NCBI GenBank assembly: GCA_023420115.1
Contig: JAEZWR010000048.1
Location: forward strand, 124,001-188,000
Length of the DNA: 64,000 bases
Source of the DNA: Bacillota bacterium
Lineage (GTDB): Bacteria; Bacillota; Clostridia; Saccharofermentanales; Fastidiosipilaceae
Direction: 5' to 3'
Shown here: positions 43,911 to 53,791 of the stretch, piece by piece
How positions within the stretch are numbered: the stretch's first letter is position 1
Layout: the number at the start of each line of letters is the position of its first letter
Notes under the pieces: model-generated
The model's database searches: none
Told to the model about the DNA's origin: nothing
Seen by the model: only the letters and a program-made list of their open reading frames with translations
Made by a program: the position numbers and the translations under genes

Positions 43911-45671
43911 TTAAACTTCATTTTTAAACCTAGGATCATCAGGGAATTGGCTCATATAAATTTGTTTGTAAATATCTGAGCTACCTAATAAGTCTTGATG
44001 ACTACCTTGATCAATTATTCTTCCCTTGTCCATTAGTAATATTTTATTGCAATAAATCAAGCTAGAGATTCGTTGTGATACTAGTACTGTCAGGCAATTT
44101 TTTCTATTACTGAGTCTTTTGATTATTCTCTTCTCGCTAGCGTAATCCAAGGCAGAACATACATCATCTAATAGAAGGATAGGACTTGATTTGATCAGAG
44201 CCCTAGCCAAACTAAGTCTTTGCCTCTGGCCACCTGATAAATTCAGCCCAGACCTTATTAAAGAATGGTCAATTCCTAATTTATTAGCATCCACAAATTT
44301 GATGGCTTCGGCTTCTTCTAGGGCGGTTCTGAGTTCCAAGTCATCATCTATTCCAGAAGCTATATATAAGTTTTCTCGTATAGTGCCCTTGAATAGGCTC
44401 GCAGTCTGTCTAACATATGAAACATATAAATCATAAGTGTTTTTATCGTAGTCTAATAATTTTTTACCATTTACTATTAAATCGCTGTCATATAGCCCCG
44501 CCATAAGTTTAAGTAAGGTTGATTTGCCACTAGCTGTTGAGCCTATGATACCAATGAAATCGCCTGTTTCGAAAGTGAATGATAGATTCTTTAGCGTTTC
44601 ATTATCATTTCCTGGATAGGCAAAGGAAATATTATCTGCTTCTATCTTAAATTTTTTCTTACTTCCACTTGTTTTTATTTCATTATTTTTCCGATAAAAA
44701 GCCCTCTCGGGAATTATTTCATCGCTAGATGGACTTTGAATGATTTTTTCAATTCTTTTGGCTGAACTATTAGCTCTAGACATAATGATTAATAAATTAA
44801 CTAGTTTAATCATTTCTAGAAGAATCCCAGCAAAATAGTTATAAAGAGCAAATACTTGACCAGTACTTGCCTTAGATCTTGAAATAAGATTACTACCACT
44901 AAACAAAAGCACAATTATAGAGAGGTTGATAATTACATAAGTTATTGGACCTAATAATATATTTAGTCTTAGTAGGCGATGTTGTGAAGATTTTAATTCG
45001 TATACTTTGTCCTTGAATTTTAGAATCTGTATATTCTGTAAGTTCATGGATCTAAATATTTTAAGTCCATTTATATGGTCTTGTAAAAAATATAAAATTC
45101 CTTCTTGAATTTTTTGAATTTTATCAAATAGAGGCAGAGTGGCCTTTGAGATAGTGGTAATAATCAAACTCAGTAGAATAATGCAAGGAATAAAAATAAA
45201 TGCCAATCTTGCATTAATCTTAAAAGCGAGAATAATAGAACCTATGACAACGAAGGGAGATCTTAGAAGAAGCCTAAGCATAAGATTTATGCCATTTTGT
45301 ACATTGTTACAATCTGAAAGAAGATAAGTTAGGAGTTCTCTTCCAGAATATTGATCAAGCTCACTGCTAGTTTTATATAAAATATTTTTCATTAATCTGC
45401 TTCTTAAATCTGAAGATAAAAAGGCGGCAGCTTTGGCTGAAAAAAATTGAGCGATACTCGATATTATTATGGAAATCAAAGCTATAGTTAATAGAAGAAA
45501 GGTGATTTTAATTATATAAGAGTAGTCTTTTAGCATAATCCCGAAATCAACTAAATTCGATATCAGAAGGGGGACAGATAGTTCAAGAAGACTTTCGATA
45601 AGTTTGAAGCTTGGAGCAAGTAGGCTCTCTTTTTTATATTTACGCCAAAGTTCTACAATTAAAAAAAACAT
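43911..45671 (-). CDS. ABC exporter subunit with degenerate ATPase motifs
   Basis: The 586-residue partner has six membrane helices and an ATPase domain. Walker A is GIIGSTASGKSTLLKLMAGL and the signature LSGGQRQRLSLARAL is normal. The catalytic Glu after Walker B is Asp (LLLDDVCSALD) and the switch His is Gln (VSQRISS). This is the known asymmetric pattern of heterodimeric exporters such as TM287/288, where one site is non-catalytic. It is transcribed from the minus strand between the pseudo-amidase lipoprotein and the first ABC gene, with 83 bases to the latter. Confidence 0.9.
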   Translation of the reverse strand: MFFLIVELWRKYKKESLLAPSFKLIESLLELSVPLLISNLVDFGIMLKDYSYIIKITFLLLTIALISIIISSIAQFFSAKAAAFLSSDLRSRLMKNILYKTSSELDQYSGRELLTYLLSDCNNVQNGINLMLRLLLRSPFVVIGSIILAFKINARLAFIFIPCIILLSLIITTISKATLPLFDKIQKIQEGILYFLQDHINGLKIFRSMNLQNIQILKFKDKVYELKSSQHRLLRLNILLGPITYVIINLSIIVLLFSGSNLISRSKASTGQVFALYNYFAGILLEMIKLVNLLIIMSRANSSAKRIEKIIQSPSSDEIIPERAFYRKNNEIKTSGSKKKFKIEADNISFAYPGNDNETLKNLSFTFETGDFIGIIGSTASGKSTLLKLMAGLYDSDLIVNGKKLLDYDKNTYDLYVSYVRQTASLFKGTIRENLYIASGIDDDLELRTALEEAEAIKFVDANKLGIDHSLIRSGLNLSGGQRQRLSLARALIKSSPILLLDDVCSALDYASEKRIIKRLSNRKNCLTVLVSQRISSLIYCNKILLMDKGRIIDQGSHQDLLGSSDIYKQIYMSQFPDDPRFKNEV

Positions 45672-45707
45672 CAGACCTCGCCTTTAACATTTATAGTGAC
45701 TTCTAAT

Positions 45708-47006
45708 TTATTCACAGAAGTATTTATATACTGCATTAGTTATAGCTTTGGATACATAATAGCGTTCAGTTTCATTTAGCAAGGCTTTGGCATCATTTTT
45801 ATCACTTGCTAAGCCCAACTTTAATGACACTACTGGGATATTTAATATTCTAGAAGCTAAGTTATCAGATATTTCAATATTACTTATATCTGAATTAGAG
45901 TCAGATGCAGTATCTGCTTTTCGCTCGGGCAAATTATTATTTAAAGATGGGCAATAACTTCTCATCTCCATATCCAAGCAAGTTGCGAGCCTCGCTCTTT
46001 TTGCATCATCATAAAATTGATAACTTGGATTTTGGGGATAATACTCATTAGGATCCAGATTTGAATAATAATGGGCATTAGTTTCATCAGCTTGTTTCAC
46101 AAAATCATTATTTAAATAATGGACACTATATCCAGCTTGCCTGTCCTCTTCTACATCGCAAAGTTTAAGTTGAATATATATTGCATGATCTAATTTGGCC
46201 ATAGTATCGAGATAGAAGCGTTGTTCTTCACTCGCACCTAAACCCTGAACAAAAGACCTCGGACTTTTATTAATATCGCTATTTCCTCTGTCGTCATTTT
46301 TGAGAATTATGGTATTAATTTTAGATAGATACTCATCCAAGCGAGATATATAAAGCTCATCTGGATTTTCCAAATTTATATAAGCATTTTTTATCTCTTT
46401 AAATAGGGTAGCTGCGGCTGTAAATATACGAGCGTATTGTCTTATTTCTTTGGCATCTTCATTAGAAAGGATAGTGACCTTGGCACCGAGACTTTCTAGA
46501 GAATAGGCGGCTAATTTTGCAATATCTGTATAAATATCCTTTTCGCCAATAGTCTTGTCACCATAACTAATACTTAATGCTTGTCTAGAACTACTTAAGC
46601 CGGCATCTATAAAAACTTCAACTCCGCTTAGGGCATTTTCAGTAAAGGGTCTATCTTTGAGCACTGAACTGTCAGATATAGGCTGTATATCTGCACTTGA
46701 TACAGATTTCCAACTTTTATAATACTGTCCTTTTACAATTTCATTTATTTCTAATTTCTTACTATATTCTTCATCTCTTTGGGTAAATGTAATGGGCAAA
46801 AGCTCTGCCGAGAACATATTGTCATCGTCAGGATTAAATGTCCTCTTGACTGTAGACATCTTATCTAGGGGAAGATCATAATTAGAATTGCTATTTTCAA
46901 GCATAAAATCAAGATTAACCTTATGACATGAGCCTAATATGGCCAAAGCTAATGAAATAGAAACAAATATAAATATTTTATTTTTTAATTCTTTTATATA
47001 ACGCAT
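45708..47006 (-). CDS. lipoprotein resembling an inactivated amidase_3 (N-acetylmuramoyl-L-alanine amidase)
   Basis: The 432-residue protein has a lipoprotein signal (LALAILGSC, Cys 27). From about residue 128 it follows the amidase_3 strand order: GVEVFIDAGLSSSRQA (usual IDPGHGG), GEKDIYTDIAKLAAYSLESL, GAKVTILSNED, AIYIQLKLCD (usual SIHAN), GYSVHYL, and IPVVSLKLGLASDKNDAKAL (usual VELGFxSN). The first zinc His becomes Leu137, the SIH His is absent, and the catalytic Glu becomes Lys; only the EKD Glu remains. So it is probably a non-catalytic binding protein. Stop is 36 bases before the ABC gene downstream, suggesting one operon. Confidence 0.65.
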   Translation of the reverse strand: MRYIKELKNKIFIFVSISLALAILGSCHKVNLDFMLENSNSNYDLPLDKMSTVKRTFNPDDDNMFSAELLPITFTQRDEEYSKKLEINEIVKGQYYKSWKSVSSADIQPISDSSVLKDRPFTENALSGVEVFIDAGLSSSRQALSISYGDKTIGEKDIYTDIAKLAAYSLESLGAKVTILSNEDAKEIRQYARIFTAAATLFKEIKNAYINLENPDELYISRLDEYLSKINTIILKNDDRGNSDINKSPRSFVQGLGASEEQRFYLDTMAKLDHAIYIQLKLCDVEEDRQAGYSVHYLNNDFVKQADETNAHYYSNLDPNEYYPQNPSYQFYDDAKRARLATCLDMEMRSYCPSLNNNLPERKADTASDSNSDISNIEISDNLASRILNIPVVSLKLGLASDKNDAKALLNETERYYVSKAITNAVYKYFCE

Positions 47007-47048
47007 AATGACTCTGTCTACATTTTTTACTTCAATATATTTAATTAA

Positions 47049-47080
47049 AGAAGGGAACTATAATTATAGCTCCCTTTTAA
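47049..47080 (-). terminator. terminator after the nucleotidyltransferase gene (minus strand)
   Basis: A 12-base stem reading AAGGGAGCTATA on the minus strand pairs with its partner TATAGTTCCCTT (one G-U), followed on the minus strand by CTTTAATT. It separates the galE unit from the lipoprotein-ABC unit. Confidence 0.65.
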
Positions 47081-47115
47081 CTTTTAAATCTTTTCCTAAA
47101 TTAAATTCATTATAA

Positions 47116-48033
47116 TTAACGCAAAGAAGCAGGATACTTACCGGAATTATGGAGTTTCTCAATACTTCTACAAACGAAGTCCTTGTCTTCCTTGTAAGTT
47201 ACACCAAACCATTTTTCAGAAGATTCTATTACTTCGACAGTTACTTCATTTTTATTTAGGAGATCTGTGACGACAGTGGGGAGATATAATTCTGATTTGA
47301 TGGGATTATTTTTCAAAGCATCTTCTAGGAAACTTGGGAAAATTCTTTCGATATCTGCGGTGAAGCTAGAATAAAAACCCCAGAAATTCATAGACACCAA
47401 AGTATTTGGATCCATTATTTTTTCATTTTCGTCTGTCTTATCTACGATACTTCCGTCAGCTTGTTTGAGGATATTTGTCCTCTCATCGACACGCAATAAA
47501 TTAGAATTCTCATCGACCTTGCAGACTCCTCTTGCGACAGAGCCATTTTCGGAAACAGTATTTTTTAGGCGATAACCCACTAAGGCTATCTTTTTTTGAG
47601 TTGAATTCATATCTTCTTCACTTAGAAAGTCATACATTTTTTTGAATGATTCAATACCGTAGTAGTCATCAGCATTGATTGCTGCAAAAGGACCATCTAA
47701 CTTATCTTTGGCGCATAGAACAGCGTGAGCTGTTCCCCAAGGTTTGATGCGACCTTCTGGCACACAAAAACCGTCTGGTATCATATCAACAGATTGAAAG
47801 GCATATTCGATCTTAACTTTATCACGTAGATGCTTGGATATTTTATCTTCAAAAGCATCTTGCATTTCTTCTTTGATTAAAAATACCACCTTGTTAAATC
47901 CAGCTCTAACAGCATCATAGACTGAATATTCTAGAATTACCTCGCCAGATGGACCAACTGGATCTATCTGTTTGAGACCACCATATCTACTGCCCATTCC
48001 TGCTGCCATTACTAATAATGTTATATCTTTCAT
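47116..48033 (-). CDS. sugar-phosphate nucleotidyltransferase-like protein
   Basis: The 305-residue protein has the nucleotidyltransferase signature VMAAGMGSRYGGLKQIDPVG with EVILEYSVYDAVRAGF next, and PWGTAHAVLCAKDKL and AAINADDYYG as the substrate and metal motifs. It is likely to transfer a nucleotide to a sugar phosphate, but the sugar cannot be read. It follows galE by 21 bases on the minus strand, so it may act in UDP-sugar or related supply. Start follows GAGG. Confidence 0.85.
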   Translation of the reverse strand: MKDITLLVMAAGMGSRYGGLKQIDPVGPSGEVILEYSVYDAVRAGFNKVVFLIKEEMQDAFEDKISKHLRDKVKIEYAFQSVDMIPDGFCVPEGRIKPWGTAHAVLCAKDKLDGPFAAINADDYYGIESFKKMYDFLSEEDMNSTQKKIALVGYRLKNTVSENGSVARGVCKVDENSNLLRVDERTNILKQADGSIVDKTDENEKIMDPNTLVSMNFWGFYSSFTADIERIFPSFLEDALKNNPIKSELYLPTVVTDLLNKNEVTVEVIESSEKWFGVTYKEDKDFVCRSIEKLHNSGKYPASLR

Positions 48034-48054
48034 TTTTTACCTCGAAAAGTTAAT

Positions 48055-49077
48055 TTATTTACTATTATATCCGTCCGGATTTTGTGATTGCCAGCGCCAA
48101 CTATCTTCTAACATTCTGCGAAGATCAAATTCTGCTCTCCAGCCTAGTTTATTATAGGCCTTGGATGGATCAAGATAGTTTGTGGCAATATCTCCAGGAC
48201 GTCTTGCTGTAAATTCATACTTTAAATCTTTTCCGCATACATCAGAATAGGTTTGGATTACTTCCAAAACACTATATCCGTTTCCTGTGCCTAGATTGAT
48301 TGCATCGTAACCTTTTCTTGATTCAAGTTCCTTGAGCGCTAGGACATGACCTTTGGCTAGATCCACAACGTGGATATAATCTCTGACTCCGGTTCCATCT
48401 TTGGTATCATAGTCATTTCCAAATACATTTATCTTATCTAATTTGCCAACTGCTACTTTAGCCACATAGGGTACGAGATTATTGGGAATACCATTAGGAT
48501 CTTCACCGATCATTCCAGAGATATGAGCACCTAGTGGATTGGCGTAGCGCAAGGCAGTTATCCTAAAATTATCATCGGACAGTGCGACATCAGCCATAAT
48601 TCGCTCGCACATAACCTTGGTTTCTCCGTAGGGATTTGTTGCTTCGTGCGTGCCATATGATTCTGGGACTGGTAAGACTTCTGGATCTCCATATACTGTT
48701 GCAGATGATGAGTATACAAATTTATAGCATGAATATTGGCGCATAATATCGAGAAGATTTAGAGTAGTCATAAGATTGTTCTTGTAATACTCTATTGGTT
48801 TAGAGCATGATTCTCCGACTGCCTTGTATGCTGCAAAGTGAATAACTGCATCAAACTTTCCATGCTCGGCAAATAAATCTTTAACTTGTTTATAATCATT
48901 CAAGTCAGCTTCAACAAAGGGGATATCTATGCCAGAAAGATAGTTTAATCTTTTTAGGACTTCTGGAGAACTATTGTAAAAATTATCCGCAATAAGGACA
49001 TCATGACCAGCTTCTAATAATTCAAGGACGGTATGGCTTCCTATATATCCTGCACCGCCACTAACTAAAACACGCAT
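48055..49077 (-). CDS. galE: UDP-glucose 4-epimerase
   Basis: GalE interconverts UDP-glucose and UDP-galactose. The 340-residue product has the NAD motif VSGGAGYIGSHTVLELLEAG, VIHFAAYKAVGES, SSSATVYGD, the catalytic YxxxK as NPYGETKVMCE, and GTGVRDYIHVVDLAKGH. It gives UDP-galactopyranose, the substrate for Glf at 8.9 kb. AGGAGG precedes the start. It is followed by the nucleotidyltransferase on the same strand. Confidence 0.96.
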   Translation of the reverse strand: MRVLVSGGAGYIGSHTVLELLEAGHDVLIADNFYNSSPEVLKRLNYLSGIDIPFVEADLNDYKQVKDLFAEHGKFDAVIHFAAYKAVGESCSKPIEYYKNNLMTTLNLLDIMRQYSCYKFVYSSSATVYGDPEVLPVPESYGTHEATNPYGETKVMCERIMADVALSDDNFRITALRYANPLGAHISGMIGEDPNGIPNNLVPYVAKVAVGKLDKINVFGNDYDTKDGTGVRDYIHVVDLAKGHVLALKELESRKGYDAINLGTGNGYSVLEVIQTYSDVCGKDLKYEFTARRPGDIATNYLDPSKAYNKLGWRAEFDLRRMLEDSWRWQSQNPDGYNSK

Positions 49078-49446
49078 AGATACCTCCTAATGAGTATGAT
49101 TCATTTGTCAAGTATAAGTATACAAAAATTTTGTTCAGAAATATCTATTTTTTTATCTATTTTTATAAATAAATTGTTATTTTGGGACATCATATTTTGC
49201 ATTATATTGCTATTATTGCAAATACAAAAATATGAGTGTTTATATTATGATTTTAGTTTTGCTAATAGAGGCATATTTAAAGGAAAGAATTTGTCTGAAA
49301 AAATGCTTATATGCTATAAAAAAATAAATTGACTTAACAAATTTTCTTCCAATCACTATATAATAAACATTTATATTCGTTAGGAATATAAAATAGAATT
49401 TGCCAAGATTTTAGCTAATTAAGTATCTTGAAGAAATGGTGGGACT
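49078..49446. other. intergenic region between galE (-) and the DUF4091 gene (+)
   Basis: This 369-base AT-rich divergent spacer should hold both promoters. TATAAT-like boxes are present near 49360, but no well-spaced -35 partner was found. A hydrophobic 80-codon reading frame lies at 49090-49332 without a ribosome site and is not called as a gene. Confidence 0.5.
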
Positions 49447-51288
49447 ATGAGCAGAATAGTTTTTTTATCAGATTTGGCTACAGTTTTTAAAGATGAGCTT
49501 ATTTGTGATGAGGTAGAGCTTGTCAAATATTTTTCAGCTCCGGAATATTGTTTTGATGAGAAACTTGAGAAACTAAAGATTTTTCTAAATGAAAAAGTGA
49601 ATATACCTTTTTTGATAACTTCAGATGAAGGTTCAAGTGTTGAAGAACTCGATTTGTGCTTTGAGCTTCCGCCTAAGCTTGAGATGGATATAGAGCTTTA
49701 TGTTATAAGGGATGTAAATGTTAAGTTAGCGCGTCATATTAATCACGAAATAATTGATAAGGATTATTTGCGTACGGAGCCAGGACTCTATCCAGATTTA
49801 TTGGAAAGGATAGTTCCTACAAATATTGAAATTGCTCATATTAATAACGAACTTAGAAAGGATATATATAAATTTAAACTTGATTGCAAGGAGAAAAGAT
49901 ATATCCTATCTTGCAAATTCATTCGGAATGATTTCAATTTATCTGAGCAAATGCTTGCTTCATCTGAACGTATTGAAAATGATGAGAAAATATCGATAAA
50001 GGGGATAGACATTACTTTTTCTATTATTTCTGATTACAATGAAAAAATAAGTTCAAACTCACTTGGACTTGATTTATACAATATAAATCTACCTGAGAGT
50101 AAATATATGCACACTGAATGGTTTCATTGTGATTGTATTGCTGACTACTACGGACTTGAAGTAAATTCAGATGAGTACTTTAGTGCTTTGAGAAATTTTG
50201 CCAAAGCTGCTAGAGAGGTACATATGAATACCATTTATGTTCCTATTTTTACTCCAGCTTTGGATATTGAATATGGAGGGCATCGAAGTAATGTTCAGCT
50301 ACTTAAAATAGATGCGAATGATGCTCATCCTACCATAGAGACGGAGTTTAAATTTGATTTTAGTCTAGTAGAAAAATATGTACTAATGATGGATGAATTA
50401 GGTTTCAAATATTTTGAAATATGCCATCTTTTTAGTCAGTGGGGGGCAGCATATGCAATTGATATATATGCAAATGTAAATGGTAGCCTATGTAGAATTT
50501 TTGATAATGGAACCAAGGCAACGAATCCAGAATATATCAGATTTATTAAAATTTTCTTGGCAGAATTGAAAGAATTTGCTGATAGATTAAAAATAAAAGA
50601 TAGATTGATAATGCACATTTCAGATGAACCAACAGAAAGAGATATTGAGAGTTATGGTGAACTTATAACTCTTCTCAACTCAGATCTAGAAGGGCTTAGA
50701 AGAATAGACGCTTTGTCTGATCCTATTTTTTATCAAAGAAAATACATAAATGAACCAGTTATTGCACTTGATGCATTGAGTAATTTTATGAATGGAATGA
50801 AAGATGACGGAAAATTCTGGATATATTACTGTGTGTCTCAGGCAAAGGATGTATGTAATAGATTTATGTCTATGCCTATTTCTAGACAGCGTTCACTAGC
50901 ACTACAAATGTATCTTGAGGAGAGAATAATTGGTTTTCTCCATTGGGGATTTAACTTTTATAACTCACAATTTTCTAAGGAAAAGCTTAATCCATATGAT
51001 TCAGTTGATGCTGGAGGTAAATTTATCGCGGGAGACGCTTTTTTATTCTATCCAGGCAAAAATTTTGAAGCGGAGTGGTCACTTAGAGCTCTGAACCTGA
51101 GAAGAGTATTTGATGATCTAAGAAAGTTAGAATATCTTGAGTCTAAACTCGGAAGAGAGGTTGTTACAAAGGCAATTCTAGAAGTGTTTGACTATAGCAA
51201 AAAAGAATTTTCTTATGCAGCTTCTGCCTCTGAGTTCAAGAGAGTTAAAGATGTTATTAACAAATTAATAGATGCTGCTATTGCTTAA
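49447..51288 (+). CDS. DUF4091 (GH123-like) protein
   Basis: The 613-residue protein looks like DUF4091 proteins of glycoside hydrolase 123 type. Marks are EWFHCDCIADYYG-type start of the domain (residues about 221-235), HMNTIYVPIFTPALDIEYGG, FKYFEICHLFSQWG, IMHISDEPTERD with the adjacent acidic pair expected for catalysis, WIYYCVSQAKDVCNRFM and IGFLHWGFNFYN. It has no signal peptide, so it is probably cytoplasmic. It may cleave N-acetylgalactosamine-type glycans (family inference). The first 200 residues are a beta-rich domain. Confidence 0.7.
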   Translation: MSRIVFLSDLATVFKDELICDEVELVKYFSAPEYCFDEKLEKLKIFLNEKVNIPFLITSDEGSSVEELDLCFELPPKLEMDIELYVIRDVNVKLARHINHEIIDKDYLRTEPGLYPDLLERIVPTNIEIAHINNELRKDIYKFKLDCKEKRYILSCKFIRNDFNLSEQMLASSERIENDEKISIKGIDITFSIISDYNEKISSNSLGLDLYNINLPESKYMHTEWFHCDCIADYYGLEVNSDEYFSALRNFAKAAREVHMNTIYVPIFTPALDIEYGGHRSNVQLLKIDANDAHPTIETEFKFDFSLVEKYVLMMDELGFKYFEICHLFSQWGAAYAIDIYANVNGSLCRIFDNGTKATNPEYIRFIKIFLAELKEFADRLKIKDRLIMHISDEPTERDIESYGELITLLNSDLEGLRRIDALSDPIFYQRKYINEPVIALDALSNFMNGMKDDGKFWIYYCVSQAKDVCNRFMSMPISRQRSLALQMYLEERIIGFLHWGFNFYNSQFSKEKLNPYDSVDAGGKFIAGDAFLFYPGKNFEAEWSLRALNLRRVFDDLRKLEYLESKLGREVVTKAILEVFDYSKKEFSYAASASEFKRVKDVINKLIDAAIA

Positions 51289-51323
51289 GGTAAAAGGGAA
51301 TAAAGAAAGAGGTAGTGTAATTA

Positions 51324-53660
51324 ATGCAATCACATAATGGTTACGACTCTATTTATGCTGAGGAGCTAGCTTATTTTTCAGAAGTTAAGAATTTTATTTT
51401 AGACGAGATAAGTCATCTTGAAAAAGAGAATGCTCGTTTGTTTGAGGAGAGTATAGATAAGAAGAGACAGGCTTACGAGGAACATTTAGAGTATAAGCTA
51501 GGACCAGATAATGCTGTTTTGCAAGAAGAACTTATGCATAATCAGGCTTTGCAAACTACGCAGGAGGAAGAACTGTGCAAGTTAAAAAAAGCTCTTGAGT
51601 CTCCTTATTTTGCTCGTCTCGATTTTTGTTTTGATGGTGAAAATGAGAGTGAAGCTTTTTACATAGGTTTGCTTTCGATAGTTGATAGTAAAAATTATAG
51701 GCAGTTCGTTCTGGATTGGAGAAGTCCGCTCGCTTCTTTGTATTATGATGCAGATCTAGGTTCAGCTTCTTACTTTGCAAATGGAAATGAGATAAGTGGA
51801 AATCTTGATAGAAAATTGCAGATATTAATTAGTAGATCCAAGCTTAGAAGAGTGAGTGAAATTAGGAAAGATCTTCATGATGATATGTTAGAACTAGTTC
51901 TTTCACAAAATAGTAGCGATAAAATGAAAGAAATAGTTTCGACGCTCCAAAAAGAACAGAATTATGTTATAAGACAGGACGCGAGTAGCAGTATTTTTAT
52001 TCAAGGAGCTGCTGGTTCAGGTAAAACGAGTATTGCTCTGCATAGAGCTGCATATCTCTTATATCAGCGTTCGGACCTTAGTAGTAGAAATATTCTTCTC
52101 ATTTCACCTAATGAATATTTTTCGGATTATGTCTCAGAGGTCTTGCCACAGCTTAATGAGGAGCGAGCTATATCCGTGACTTTTAATTCATTAGCATGTG
52201 AGATGCTTTCACAAAAGGAAGAACGTTTCGCTACGCTCAAACACAAAGAAGCTTCAAGTGAGAAACTTGCCAAGCTTTTTGAACAAGATTTTTATAATAA
52301 ATTTCAATCCTTTATTATAGAGTTTAAGAAAAGAAATTTTGTGATAAAAGATATAAATATCCCAGGGATTAAAATAAAAAAGGCTGATATAAAAGAGGCG
52401 ATAGAGCGTTTGGGCAATGTCAAACATTTTTCTCTTGCCGAGAGTCTTGTGCAATACTTCAGAGGTAAATTTAGATCGTCATCATTTTTTAAATTGCAAG
52501 ATAAGATTTTCTCAGAACTGTGGTCTATGTACCAAACTCATAGATTAGGGGCAATATATTCAGCATTCTGTTCGTATGTTGACAGTGGAAATTTTGTGCT
52601 AGATAAAGAGAGGGTTGCTTTGCCAAATATTACAGAGGCTTTGTATGGCGAAAAGTATCGTTCTTTTGTTGATAGTCAGAGTGAAATTAATGGGAAAGTG
52701 GTAAAGAGTGGACAGAGTGTTAGAACTTTAAAAGGGGAGAGATCGAGGAAGCTGACGGCAGTAGGCTCTACTTCAATTGATGACTACAATAAAGAACTAA
52801 TGCAAGAGATATTTGATGACGAAGATAATAGTACAGGTGATTTTTCTAAGAAAGTGAGAGAAAAAAAGTCTGAATTCGACTATGCTGACATTAGAATTAT
52901 GTTTGCTGCGTATGTTGAACTTTATGATTTTAAAATGAATACGGACGTTGGTCATCTTATTGTTGATGAGTTTGAAGATTTAGGTTTGTTTGAGCATTTT
53001 TGTTTGGCAAAAATGTTTCCATCGATACCAAAGACTGTAACAGGCGATATTTATCAAAATTTAAATGTCAGACAAGAACGAGATTCTTTACAATTTATAC
53101 AAAATATATATTCTCAATATAGCAAGAATCTTTTTGTTCAAGAGTTTACCAAAGCTTATAGATCGTCATACGAGATTGCGACTGTATGCCATAAATTGCT
53201 TGAAAGAAGTAATATCGAGGCAATAGATAGAAAATCTGAACCTGTGAGATTATTTTATTCAAATGACTTTGAAATGAAGATAGATATGCTAATTCAAGAT
53301 TTAGAATATTATAAAAATAAAAAATATGGACAGACTGTTGTCTTGTTCAGAAGTCAAGAAGAGAGACTTCGTGTGCATGAAAGATTAAAATCTAAAAATA
53401 TAGATACTTTGTTAGTTCCATTTTCGAATCAGGCTTCTGAGGATTCAATTCTGCTACTTACACTTGAACTGGCAAGGGGGATAGAATTTGATGCGACTAT
53501 AATTTTTGATGCAGCTTCTTCAGAACTCGAAGAAGATATTTGCCGCAGAGAACTTTATGTCGCAGCAAGTAGGGCACTTCACGGGCTCAGTGTGTATGGC
53601 GATAGTGGACTTGTGTTGGAGCTTAAGGAACTTGGTTCAGAGATTGTCAATCTGCTGTAA
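51324..53660 (+). CDS. helD: HelD-like RNA polymerase recycling helicase
   Basis: The 778-residue superfamily 1 motor releases stalled or inactive RNA polymerase. It has a long N-terminal coiled coil (about 1-95), a segment VLDWRSPLASLYYDAD, Walker A GAAGSGKTSIALHRAAYLLY near residue 228, HLIVDEFEDLG in place of the DEAQD box, and the C-terminal helicase motif LELARGIEFDATIIFDA. The helicase DEAQD appears as DEFED. GAGG precedes the ATG. It follows the DUF4091 gene by 35 bases. Confidence 0.88.
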   Translation: MQSHNGYDSIYAEELAYFSEVKNFILDEISHLEKENARLFEESIDKKRQAYEEHLEYKLGPDNAVLQEELMHNQALQTTQEEELCKLKKALESPYFARLDFCFDGENESEAFYIGLLSIVDSKNYRQFVLDWRSPLASLYYDADLGSASYFANGNEISGNLDRKLQILISRSKLRRVSEIRKDLHDDMLELVLSQNSSDKMKEIVSTLQKEQNYVIRQDASSSIFIQGAAGSGKTSIALHRAAYLLYQRSDLSSRNILLISPNEYFSDYVSEVLPQLNEERAISVTFNSLACEMLSQKEERFATLKHKEASSEKLAKLFEQDFYNKFQSFIIEFKKRNFVIKDINIPGIKIKKADIKEAIERLGNVKHFSLAESLVQYFRGKFRSSSFFKLQDKIFSELWSMYQTHRLGAIYSAFCSYVDSGNFVLDKERVALPNITEALYGEKYRSFVDSQSEINGKVVKSGQSVRTLKGERSRKLTAVGSTSIDDYNKELMQEIFDDEDNSTGDFSKKVREKKSEFDYADIRIMFAAYVELYDFKMNTDVGHLIVDEFEDLGLFEHFCLAKMFPSIPKTVTGDIYQNLNVRQERDSLQFIQNIYSQYSKNLFVQEFTKAYRSSYEIATVCHKLLERSNIEAIDRKSEPVRLFYSNDFEMKIDMLIQDLEYYKNKKYGQTVVLFRSQEERLRVHERLKSKNIDTLLVPFSNQASEDSILLLTLELARGIEFDATIIFDAASSELEEDICRRELYVAASRALHGLSVYGDSGLVLELKELGSEIVNLL

Positions 53661-53671
53661 TTAAATTAAGG

Positions 53672-53700
53672 GATGAGGCTGAGGCCGAGTCTCTTTTTTA
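53672..53700 (+). terminator. terminator after helD
   Basis: GAGGCT at 53675-53680 pairs with AGTCTC at 53688-53693 (one G-U), followed by a T7 run. Confidence 0.8.
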
Positions 53701-53791
53701 TAAGAAATTTTTTATTATTAACAAAGTAAAACTTAGCTTATCTGGTAGAAAAAAATTTATGATTAGTTAGGTGACTTTTAGAGGTGAGTAT

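Noticed and set aside
49090..49332. Small hydrophobic reading frame between galE and DUF4091 gene
   Set aside because: It has no ribosome site, starts within the galE leader region and has no recognisable motif. AT-rich DNA makes such frames common.
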